From positions 1-53,906 of the forward strand of contig JABDKX010000108.1 in NCBI GenBank assembly GCA_013001975.1: a stretch of 53,906 bases of DNA, in the 5' to 3' direction. Source of the DNA: Saprospiraceae bacterium. GTDB taxonomy: Bacteria > Bacteroidota > Bacteroidia > Chitinophagales > Saprospiraceae. Position numbers and translations under genes: made by a program. Below are positions 35,599 through 42,582 of the stretch, piece by piece (position 1 is the stretch's first letter; each line of letters begins with the position of its first letter). The notes under the pieces were generated by a model. The model saw only the letters and a program-made list of their open reading frames with translations, ran no database searches and was not told the origin of the DNA.

Positions 35599-35937
35599 AT
35601 GAGCAAATTTCAAGAATGCATGGATACCTTTGATAAAGAATTTAAAAAATTAGGTATTAAGTACGATGCAAAATTATTAACTAAGGTTGCTAAAGCTTGC
35701 GGACCATCTCTTTACAACAAAGACTCATCTAAAGTTGCTGCTGGAGATAAAAAAGAATTGGAAAGAGTAAAGAAAAACTTTTTAATCAAAAAACTAGGTT
35801 TAGCTGACACACCAAAATTAGATGAAGGCATGAAAGATGTCATCATGCAAATTGGTAAATCTAACAGAAATAAATACAGAGCCATGTTCTACTATTTATT
35901 AGTTAAGAGATTCAGAAAATCTAAAGTGTTCGCATAG
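35599..35937 (+). CDS. DUF2853 family protein
   Basis: Small, basic, soluble protein of 112 residues from the ATG at 35599 (a TTG four codons upstream is less likely). MSKFQECMDTFDKEFKKLGIKYDAKLLTKVAKACGPSLYNKDSSKVAAGD is typical of DUF2853, a helical single-domain family of unknown function. It has its own strong terminator just downstream, and TATATTCG at 35560-35567 is a possible -7 element. It appears to be a single-gene unit. Confidence 0.82.
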   Translation: MSKFQECMDTFDKEFKKLGIKYDAKLLTKVAKACGPSLYNKDSSKVAAGDKKELERVKKNFLIKKLGLADTPKLDEGMKDVIMQIGKSNRNKYRAMFYYLLVKRFRKSKVFA

Positions 35938-35958
35938 TATTTAGAATACAGATTAACG

Positions 35959-35993
35959 AAGAGCAAGTAACTTAATTCTTGCTCTTTTTTTTT
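35959..35993 (+). terminator. Intrinsic terminator of the DUF2853 gene
   Basis: AAGAGCAAG and CTTGCTCTT form a 9-bp stem with a 10-nt loop, followed by an unbroken T run. It begins 22 bp after the stop codon. Confidence 0.88.
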
Positions 35994-36063
35994 ACTTAAT
36001 TTTTCCGTGAACTAATTATCACCTTATTAAGTTAATACGATTGTAATCATTCAATGAAATTTT

Positions 36064-36387
36064 ATGTGGAGAACTTTAGAAGATATTAATCAACTGGAAA
36101 AGATAAGCCAAGAATCTTTTGAAAAACCTGTTGCTATTTTCAAACACAGTACAAGATGTGGTATCAGTAGAATGGTGCTTAGAAATTTTGAAGGTGAAAT
36201 TAAAAGCAAAGATTCTGTAAATACCGAATTATATTTTTTAGACCTGATCGCCAATAGAGATATTTCAAACGAAATTGCTTCAAAATTTGACATCACACAT
36301 GAGTCTCCTCAACTAATAATAATCAAAGATGGCAAAGCTATTTTTGATGTTTCTCATCATGGCATTAGTGCAGACAATATATCCTAA
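36064..36387 (+). CDS. Bacillithiol-system redox protein YtxJ-like
   Basis: 107-residue thioredoxin-fold protein. The segment VAIFKHSTRCGIS holds the single active-site cysteine of YtxJ proteins, with Ser in place of the resolving Cys. SPQLIIIKDGKAIFDVSHHGIS gives the cis-Pro loop and last strands. Relatives are monothiol bacilliredoxin-like proteins proposed to remove bacillithiol from proteins. Its presence suggests the organism makes bacillithiol, although no bsh gene is in this window. It converges on the M48 peptidase gene. Confidence 0.82.
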   Translation: MWRTLEDINQLEKISQESFEKPVAIFKHSTRCGISRMVLRNFEGEIKSKDSVNTELYFLDLIANRDISNEIASKFDITHESPQLIIIKDGKAIFDVSHHGISADNIS

Positions 36388-36456
36388 TCCAACGCAACAA
36401 AGTGAGATTGCCAATCATGGTCTTTTTTATAGATTCGCTTAAGAATCAATTTGCCA

Positions 36457-38136
36457 TTAATTCCCTTTTTTCTTTTTCGTTTTTGTTTTGGTGCCAGAGG
36501 TCGTTGATGGTTTACTAATTTTACCTAACCTCCCTGCTTCACCACTTGTTGTTTTAGATTCTGAACCTTGAGGTTCTTTTTTAGGTTGACTACCAGTCTC
36601 TGTTTGCGTATTTGTAGGTTGATTATTATTAGTCGTAGACCCCGAATTTGTGCCAGCTCGCTCGGGTCGATTATGTTCTTGAGAAAATGTTTTTAGAAGC
36701 ATTCCTGCAGACACCTGATCACCCAACTCCATACCGTTAACAATTGCCAGTTCATTCAAATCAGCTTGTGTCGATCCTAAATCAGTCAATGCATTTTGCA
36801 AAGTGCCACTTCTCTTTACAGGCAACACTTTGATCCTAGTTGCAGTTACATCAATCTTGGATTGGTCCGTTAACTTTCTAAAATTACCCATGGTTTGTTC
36901 AAAAGTATTGATGTAACGATTAAAGTCATTTTTAGCAGCTATCCCATGAAAAATGTAAATCAAATTATCGTACTGTATATAATATGAAAGCAATCTAATT
37001 GGCTCACCTGTTTGTTGACCACTTTGATCAGTTGGTGTTTGATCAGCAACAACAGCAATCGCATTGAATCCATTTATTGTTGTTCTTCTTGATTCCACAA
37101 CTGTTAACTTAAATTGTTCGATACTGGCTTGGGCTGCAGCATCTAAGTTTGACTCTGCGGATAGTGTCATGAGCAATAATGCTTTACCATCTTCGGGGAC
37201 AATTTGAATTTGAGAAGGTGAATTGACCAATTGCCACCCGTTAGGATAAGGAAATTGAAATAGTAATTCTGGATGATAAAACATATTCCCTAATGTGTAT
37301 CCTTGCATTGGATCTTCGCCATATACAATTCCGTCAATCATATTCAAGTATTCATTTCGGTTGACTTTCAAGTTTGATTTGTCGACTACTTTCTGGGCTA
37401 CATCTGACATTTCATGAACCTTTTCATATCTGTTAACAGGATTTGGATGTGTAGATAAAAAATCAGGAATTGAAACGCCCGCTTCACCTTGTAGTCTGTT
37501 TAAAGTTTTGAAGAAATCTGCCATCTCATGAGAATCATAACCTATTGTTGTTGAATAGACAACACCTAATTCATCAGATTGACTTTCATGGTCTCTACCA
37601 AATTTTAGAAACAACAATCCAAGGCCTTGACTGGCTTGATTGGCAAATTGTGCAAAATCTTCACTTGCAATAATACCTGCAAATAAACCTAACTGGCCTA
37701 TCATTTGAGCACTGTATTGCTTAGCTGAGTGTCTGGCAGTTATATGACCAATTTCATGACCCAAAACACCTGCAAACTCTGCCTCATTATTAAAATGCGC
37801 CATAATACCTCTGGTAAAATATACATATCCACCAGGGACTGCAAATGCATTGACAACTGGTGAATCTAGTATCCTAAATTGATAATCTAAATCAGGTCTG
37901 TGCGAAATTGCGCCCATCGCCTTTCCTTTCTCATTGATGAAAGCCTGCATTTCAGCATCATCATAAAGGCCATATTGCTGAATAATAGCAGGATCAGATT
38001 GTTGACCTAAAGCTTTTTCTTGCCCTTCTGACATCAACATAAATTCTTTACTTCCTGTAACTGGGTTTCTGGCACATGAAGTCAATAATAAAATGGCAAT
38101 TAGATAAAATAAACTATTTTTGAAGGATAATTTCAT
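36457..38136 (-). CDS. M48 family metallopeptidase lipoprotein
   Basis: 559 residues with lipobox LTSC (C21). The zinc site is H127-E128-x-x-H131 in GVLGHEIGHITARHSAKQ; a downstream HESQSDELG supplies the third ligand Glu and Asp. This is the BepA/LoiP-like M48 group that degrades or assembles envelope proteins. Residues about 300-420 form an extra domain. Residues about 430-490 (GTLQNALTDLGSTQADLNELAIVNGM) look LysM-like, and the last about 70 residues are a Thr/Ser/Lys-rich tail. It would act in the periplasm on misfolded outer-membrane proteins. Confidence 0.85.
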   Translation of the reverse strand: MKLSFKNSLFYLIAILLLTSCARNPVTGSKEFMLMSEGQEKALGQQSDPAIIQQYGLYDDAEMQAFINEKGKAMGAISHRPDLDYQFRILDSPVVNAFAVPGGYVYFTRGIMAHFNNEAEFAGVLGHEIGHITARHSAKQYSAQMIGQLGLFAGIIASEDFAQFANQASQGLGLLFLKFGRDHESQSDELGVVYSTTIGYDSHEMADFFKTLNRLQGEAGVSIPDFLSTHPNPVNRYEKVHEMSDVAQKVVDKSNLKVNRNEYLNMIDGIVYGEDPMQGYTLGNMFYHPELLFQFPYPNGWQLVNSPSQIQIVPEDGKALLLMTLSAESNLDAAAQASIEQFKLTVVESRRTTINGFNAIAVVADQTPTDQSGQQTGEPIRLLSYYIQYDNLIYIFHGIAAKNDFNRYINTFEQTMGNFRKLTDQSKIDVTATRIKVLPVKRSGTLQNALTDLGSTQADLNELAIVNGMELGDQVSAGMLLKTFSQEHNRPERAGTNSGSTTNNNQPTNTQTETGSQPKKEPQGSESKTTSGEAGRLGKISKPSTTSGTKTKTKKKKGN

Positions 38137-38262
38137 AATGAAGATTTTGAATTCAAGGTGAAGTTATAATTTTGCAATGGATAATTAATATTAGGACGAA
38201 AAAATTGTAAGAAGTAACGTCTATGATATATGATTTAAACTTTATATAACGTTTTTATTTGA

Positions 38263-38940
38263 GTGGTTGTTAAAAACAAAATACCATCATTATTTACACT
38301 AATGAATTTGTGTTGTGGGTTTGCTGCAATACTTATAGCAGATTTACACATCAGTAGTATTCTCATTTTAACTGGGATGTTCTTCGATGTCATTGATGGT
38401 CTAATCGCTCGATTACTCAAAGTCCAAAGTGATATTGGTAAGGAGTTGGATTCCTTTGCAGATATCGTCAGTTTTGGTGTTGCTCCTGCTTACTTATATA
38501 CACTCATAAGTCCCATTGACCATTGGACTTACTATATGCCTGCTTTTTTCATTTTGATTGGGAGTGCATTGAGATTAGCCATTTTTAATTTGCAGCCAGA
38601 AGCCAAATATTTTACGGGCTTACCGACACCAGCAAGTTCCTTTTTCTTAGTGGGATTGTTTATTGGCGTCGAATTTGACAGCGACGTTATGCAAACAATC
38701 ATTGAGTATCCATTCATTTATACAATGATTCCAGTTGTGTTAATGCTATTAAATTTAAGCAAGATCAAAATGTTTTCATTTAAGCAAGTTGGAAAAAATT
38801 TGAACTATAATCTGTTTATACTTGTATGTATAATAACTTTTACTGCGTTGACGATGATCAATTACAAATTAGCGATGCCTATTGGGGTTATCATTTATAT
38901 CATTCTATCATTGATTTACAGTATTAAAATTCACAAATAA
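38263..38940 (+). CDS. pssA: CDP-diacylglycerol-serine O-phosphatidyltransferase
   Basis: 225 residues and about 6-7 membrane spans. It makes phosphatidylserine, the precursor of phosphatidylethanolamine. The CDP-alcohol phosphotransferase motif is in order: DGLIARLLKVQSDIGKELDS followed by FAD, i.e. DG-x2-AR-x8-G-x3-D-x3-D. The opening KNKIPSLFTLMNLCCGFAAI is typical of PssA. A stop codon lies directly before the GTG at 38263 and no ATG precedes the conserved sequence, so GTG must be the start. The ferredoxin gene follows after 14 bp. Confidence 0.9.
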   Translation: MVVKNKIPSLFTLMNLCCGFAAILIADLHISSILILTGMFFDVIDGLIARLLKVQSDIGKELDSFADIVSFGVAPAYLYTLISPIDHWTYYMPAFFILIGSALRLAIFNLQPEAKYFTGLPTPASSFFLVGLFIGVEFDSDVMQTIIEYPFIYTMIPVVLMLLNLSKIKMFSFKQVGKNLNYNLFILVCIITFTALTMINYKLAMPIGVIIYIILSLIYSIKIHK

Positions 38941-38954
38941 GAACTTAGTATAAG

Positions 38955-39302
38955 ATGGCGATTATTATAACAGATGAATGTATCAATTGTGGCGCGTGCG
39001 AGCCTGAGTGCCCTAATAATGCAATTTATGAAGGAGGAGTAGAATGGGCCATTACTGATGGAACAAACTTAGAAGGGAATTATACTTTAGAAAATGGTCA
39101 AGTTGTAGACGCAAAAGCATCTCAATCTCCAATAGATGAAGATGTTTATTTTATCGTTCCAGACAAATGTACAGAGTGCCAAGGTTTTCATGAAGAACCA
39201 CAATGTGCAGCAGTTTGTCCTGTCGACTGTTGTGTGCCTGATGAAGATCGAGTGGAAACCGTTGCTGAATTGCTTGAAAAGAAAAGCCGCTTACATTTAT
39301 AA
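38955..39302 (+). CDS. 4Fe-4S dicluster ferredoxin
   Basis: 115 residues. First cluster ligands C9, C12 and C15 with C19 in [12 protein letters not shown]. The second set is C72 and C75 (KCTECQ), then C84 and C88 (CAAVCP), with an eight-residue insertion between the second and third cysteines as in Alvin-type (YfhL-like) ferredoxins. This type carries low-potential electrons in the cytoplasm. It follows pssA by 14 bp and is closed by a hairpin terminator. Redox partner unknown. Confidence 0.9.
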   Translation: MAIIITDECINCGACEPECPNNAIYEGGVEWAITDGTNLEGNYTLENGQVVDAKASQSPIDEDVYFIVPDKCTECQGFHEEPQCAAVCPVDCCVPDEDRVETVAELLEKKSRLHL

Positions 39303-39305
39303 ATC

Positions 39306-39345
39306 AAAAAAGCCTTGACATAAGTATCAAGGCCTTCTTTTTCTC
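39306..39345. terminator. Bidirectional terminator between ferredoxin and a small minus-strand ORF
   Basis: GCCTTGA (39312-39318) pairs with TCAAGGC (39327-39333). On the plus strand CTTCTTTTTCTC follows; on the minus strand a run of six T follows (39311-39306). It can end the ferredoxin message and any transcript of the small ORF at 39379-39492. Confidence 0.75.
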
Positions 39346-39378
39346 TTGGGTAGACTATTCGGTAATTAAGTTGTTAAG

Positions 39379-39492
39379 TTACACACCTAACCACCCTTCG
39401 TATTCTTCATCATATCTCTTAGAAATCATCTTTGACAATTTCTTCGGTGATTTTGTGAAAAATCTAACTAATAGATTAAAAAATTTGATCAT
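39379..39492 (-). CDS. Possible small protein of 37 residues
   Basis: Starts MIKFFNLLVRFFTKSP and ends YDEEYEGWLGV. The N-terminal half is a basic, amphipathic, hydrophobic helix that could lie on a membrane; the end is acidic and aromatic. TAATTTTA (39503-39496 on the minus strand) is near the -7 consensus, and the minus-strand terminator lies about 45 bp after the stop. The composition looks protein-like, and it is the only ORF I can support in this 480-bp gap; the remainder (39493-39783) is AT-rich with one weak inverted repeat. Confidence 0.4.
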   Translation of the reverse strand: MIKFFNLLVRFFTKSPKKLSKMISKRYDEEYEGWLGV

Positions 39493-39783
39493 GGGTAAAA
39501 TTATAATTTGCTTTTCTTAATAGTATAGACGAAATAAACAGTAAAAAGGTTGGCTCTAAACCAATTATTTAACATTTTATTATAATAAACCTCCCAATTG
39601 TCAATTTCTTTACCAAAGATATATCAACAATCGCCGTAAAACAAGTCATATTAAAATTTTATTTAATATATTTCATAATCCTTTTTATTAGGTCGGATTT
39701 CTTTTATTCAAACTTAAATTTTCCTTCATATTATATTTTTCCTTAATAAGAAATCCTTATAATTGTACTTAATTTATTCGCCA

Positions 39784-40233
39784 ATGCGTCACATCATATT
39801 AATATCAGTTTTTTTAATCTCAGTTATTGCTTGTAAGGAGGAAAAAAAACAAGAGACTCAGGCAGCAGAGCCTGTGAAAAAAGTAGTCTCTGATAATGAG
39901 ATTCCACCTCAAAACAGAATCAAAGGCACTGACATCAAACAAGTGACTGTTCATGAAGCAAAAAAATTAGGTAGTGAAGGATATCAGTTTTTAGATGTCA
40001 GAACAGAGGAAGAAATTGCGAGAGGTAAAATCGAAGGAGCCATTGAGATGAGTGTAAAAGCATATGACTTTCAACATAAAGTCAATCAAATGGATCGTGA
40101 TATTAAGCTGATTGTATATTGTAGTGCTGGAAATCGGAGTGCATTGGCAGCTAAATTATTTGGGATATTAGAATTTACCAATGTAGTTGAAATGCCAGGA
40201 GGATATTCCGAATGGCGAACAACATTCAAATAA
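39784..40233 (+). CDS. Rhodanese-like domain lipoprotein
   Basis: 149 residues from the ATG at 39784 (a TTG 21 bp upstream would only lengthen the signal sequence). Lipobox SVIAC with C17. A single rhodanese domain (about 55-148) has YQFLDVRTEEEIARGKIEGAI and the catalytic loop YCSAGNRSALAAK, whose Cys carries the persulfide. It is expected to be a sulfur-transfer or sulfide-handling lipoprotein in the periplasm. The barrel gene 39 bp downstream may be co-transcribed. Confidence 0.85.
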   Translation: MRHIILISVFLISVIACKEEKKQETQAAEPVKKVVSDNEIPPQNRIKGTDIKQVTVHEAKKLGSEGYQFLDVRTEEEIARGKIEGAIEMSVKAYDFQHKVNQMDRDIKLIVYCSAGNRSALAAKLFGILEFTNVVEMPGGYSEWRTTFK

Positions 40234-40272
40234 TAAAACTTGTCCTTATGGACTTAATCTAAACATATAAAT

Positions 40273-41001
40273 ATGAAAAAATCAATATTACTACCTATCC
40301 TTTTAATCTTCGCCGTAAGCTTAGGTGCTCAAAAGATGGACTTTTGGTTGGATGCAGGTGCAAAAATCCAATATGGTGGAACAATGTTATTTAACAGCGC
40401 AATAGGTGATGATCCTAATTATGATTATACCATTACGACGAGTACCAAGATTGGTGGTAAAATAGGAATCAACTGGAATTACACTGGTGTTTCGTTTGAG
40501 GTTATGACTGGTAAAACCAAAGGCCTCTTCCAAAATACAACAGCCGCAGGTGGTCCTGATACAGAAGTCAGTGTATCTTCAACTGATATTTATGTCCTAT
40601 TCAGAGATGCTCGTAAAAAAGGATATTTCGAATTAGGTCCTAAAGTTAGCTTTTTGGGAGATGTTACAACTAAAGATGTTGGAGGCTCGCCTAGTCCAGC
40701 GATTGATCCTGATTTCTATCAGAAAAATCCTATGGCAGCTGTCATTGGATTTGGTACATACATTTTAGGAAATGATGGCGCTTTCAGTGGTATCTTAGGA
40801 TTAAGATTTGAATATGGTTTTACTGACATCGTCAGCGATGCAGGAAGAACATCTGAAACAATGAGACAACCGGTTAACTATACTGGTGATGCTGGAAGTA
40901 CAAATCCTATATTTGCAGGACTCGTATTTGAATTAAACTGGGGTATTGGTGGCGTTGGTCAGGCACGATGTGGTGAAAAATCGAAGTTTATTTGGTTCTA
41001 A
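40273..41001 (+). CDS. Predicted outer-membrane beta-barrel protein, unknown function
   Basis: 242 residues with a clear signal peptide (LLIFAVSLGAQ). The rest alternates amphipathic strands (MDFWLDAGAKIQYGG, KIGGKIGINWNYTGVSFEVMTG, GYFELGPKVSFLG, GILGLRFEYGF) and loops of Gly/Asp/Thr, as in small outer-membrane barrels. It ends with ELNWGIGGVGQARCGEKSKFIWF, with an aromatic C-terminus as expected for BAM recognition. It lies between the rhodanese lipoprotein and a strong terminator. Not assigned to a named family. Confidence 0.65.
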   Translation: MKKSILLPILLIFAVSLGAQKMDFWLDAGAKIQYGGTMLFNSAIGDDPNYDYTITTSTKIGGKIGINWNYTGVSFEVMTGKTKGLFQNTTAAGGPDTEVSVSSTDIYVLFRDARKKGYFELGPKVSFLGDVTTKDVGGSPSPAIDPDFYQKNPMAAVIGFGTYILGNDGAFSGILGLRFEYGFTDIVSDAGRTSETMRQPVNYTGDAGSTNPIFAGLVFELNWGIGGVGQARCGEKSKFIWF

Positions 41002-41020
41002 AACCAATATGACATAAATA

Positions 41021-41058
41021 AAAAAAGCGGCTTTCTACTTTAAGAAATCCGCTTTTTT
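41021..41058. terminator. Intrinsic terminator after the barrel gene
   Basis: AAAAAAGCGG and TTTCT pair with AGAAA and CCGCTTTTTT around a short loop, with one bulge on each side. A and T runs flank the stem on both sides, so it can work in either direction. Confidence 0.8.
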
Positions 41059-41153
41059 AATACCTTTAATAACACCCTTTGGTATATAGACACCTATAAT
41101 GCCCTTTACCCCTATTCTTATCATTAAAAATTTTCTAAATATTCACTTTTGTA

Positions 41154-41201
41154 TATGTTTTTGCTATAAAAAGCCGATTTTTCGTATGTTTTTCGTCTAA
41201 A
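41154..41201 (+). promoter_or_regulatory. Direct repeats upstream of the SRPBCC gene (candidate operator)
   Basis: TATGTTTTTGCTATAAA (41154-41170) and TATGTTTTTCGTCTAAA (41185-41201) are 31 bp apart, about three helical turns. TTTG in the first copy and TATGTTTT in the second are spaced like -33 and -7 elements. TAAACAA (41198-41204) and TTGTTTA (41218-41224) add an inverted repeat just before the ATG. Confidence 0.4.
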
Positions 41202-41230
41202 CAATTTAATATTTTTCTTGTTTAACTGGT

Positions 41231-41713
41231 ATGAAAACATACAAATTAGAAAGAACACAACGGATAAAAGGAGACATAGCAGAAGTTTGGGACTTCTTTT
41301 CTAATCCTGAAAACTTGGATAATTTGACTCCTCCAAATATGGGTTTTAAAATATTGAGCGAAATGCCCTTACCTAAAATGCATGAGGGACAGATTATTGA
41401 ATATCATGTATCTCCAATTCTTAACATTCCTTTACATTGGAAAACAGAGATCACAGAAGTCATTCCTTATAAGTCCTTTGTTGATAACCAATTAAAAGGA
41501 CCATATAAACTTTGGCATCACGAACATATATTTGAAGTCGATGGCGATGAAGTCATCATGAAAGATATCGTGCAATATCAACTTCCATTTGGAATACTAG
41601 GACAAATGTTTCATCCCATCTTCATCAAAAACAAACTTGAAGATATTTTTACTTACCGATATAAACGTGTTGAAGAATTATTTCGTCAACAAGAATCAGA
41701 ATTGGCTAACTAA
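41231..41713 (+). CDS. SRPBCC family protein
   Basis: 160 residues of START-like helix-grip fold: ERTQRIKGDIAEVWDFFSNPENLDNLTPPNMGFKIL at the start and YRYKRVEELF on the long C-terminal helix. No signal peptide. Members bind hydrophobic ligands. In several Flavobacteriia a similar protein lies near carotenoid or photolyase genes controlled by MerR/LitR-type regulators; that comes from memory of those clusters and no such gene is present here. It overlaps the end of tpiA tail-to-tail by 8 bp. Confidence 0.82.
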   Translation: MKTYKLERTQRIKGDIAEVWDFFSNPENLDNLTPPNMGFKILSEMPLPKMHEGQIIEYHVSPILNIPLHWKTEITEVIPYKSFVDNQLKGPYKLWHHEHIFEVDGDEVIMKDIVQYQLPFGILGQMFHPIFIKNKLEDIFTYRYKRVEELFRQQESELAN

Positions 41714-42461
41714 AAGAATTGATTATTGGAACGAAGGTTTCTGATTTTAAAGAAGCGCCACCAACTAAGCCGCCATCAACATCCGTTTGACCAAATATTT
41801 CTTCGGCATTATTTGGTTTAACACTCCCTCCATATAGAATTGATATTCCATTAGCAATATCGTTATTATACTTCTCTTCTATCAATGATCTTAAGTAACT
41901 GTGCATATCTTGGGCTTGTTGAGGAGAAGCTGTTACCCCTGTTCCGATTGCCCAAATTGGTTCGTATGCAATAATCAGCTGGCTAAACTGTTCGCCTGAA
42001 AGGTGAAATATACTATTTTCAAATTGTGCTTTCACGTATTCATTTTGACCTCCGTCTTCACGTACGTTTAACGGTTCGCCACAGCAAAAGATGGGCGTTA
42101 ATCCTGCTTCTAGAAGAGCGTCAACCTTTAATTTTAAAAATTCATCAGACTCATTAAAAAGTTCTCGTCTTTCCGAATGTCCAATTATGACATGATTGAT
42201 GCCTATTGACTTCAACATAGGAATACTGATTTCTCCAGTATATGCTCCAGACGCTATATGGTGACAATTTTGTGCAGCAATATGAACGTTGCTGTTATCC
42301 TCAGCAAGACAAGCTGTTCGAGCTAAAGCAATGGCTGGCACGCCTAATATTACTTGGACGTCAGCTGGTATTTCTGAATTGACAATTTCTTCTGTCAATT
42401 GCTTCCCTTCATCATAAGTCAAATTCATTTTCCAATTACCTGCTGCTATTTTAATTCTCAT
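41706..42461 (-). CDS. tpiA: Triose-phosphate isomerase
   Basis: Interconverts dihydroxyacetone phosphate and glyceraldehyde 3-phosphate in glycolysis. From the ATG at 42461 it has 251 residues, matching the family. Catalytic residues: K11 in NWKMN, H95 in IIGHSERR and E167 in AYEPIWAIGTG; the phosphate loop YGGSVKP and DGGLVGGASL close the barrel. An earlier in-frame ATG at 42485 lies inside a TACATTTG -7 element (42490-42483), so the later start is preferred. The 3' end overlaps the SRPBCC gene. Confidence 0.95.
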   Translation of the reverse strand: MRIKIAAGNWKMNLTYDEGKQLTEEIVNSEIPADVQVILGVPAIALARTACLAEDNSNVHIAAQNCHHIASGAYTGEISIPMLKSIGINHVIIGHSERRELFNESDEFLKLKVDALLEAGLTPIFCCGEPLNVREDGGQNEYVKAQFENSIFHLSGEQFSQLIIAYEPIWAIGTGVTASPQQAQDMHSYLRSLIEEKYNNDIANGISILYGGSVKPNNAEEIFGQTDVDGGLVGGASLKSETFVPIINSFS

Positions 42462-42582
42462 TTTAAATTTCATTTTATTCAACAAATGTAATTTTTTATG
42501 AACAATTAATAAAAGGTCTTATGATTTGCCTCTTTTTATTATTTTAGGGTTCTTAAGTAAGAAAAGTGTTAAAAGATACAAT

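Noticed and set aside
40236-40262. GTCC-TTAT-GGAC hairpin between the rhodanese and barrel genes
   Set aside because: Only four base pairs and no T tract; too weak to call a terminator or regulatory site.
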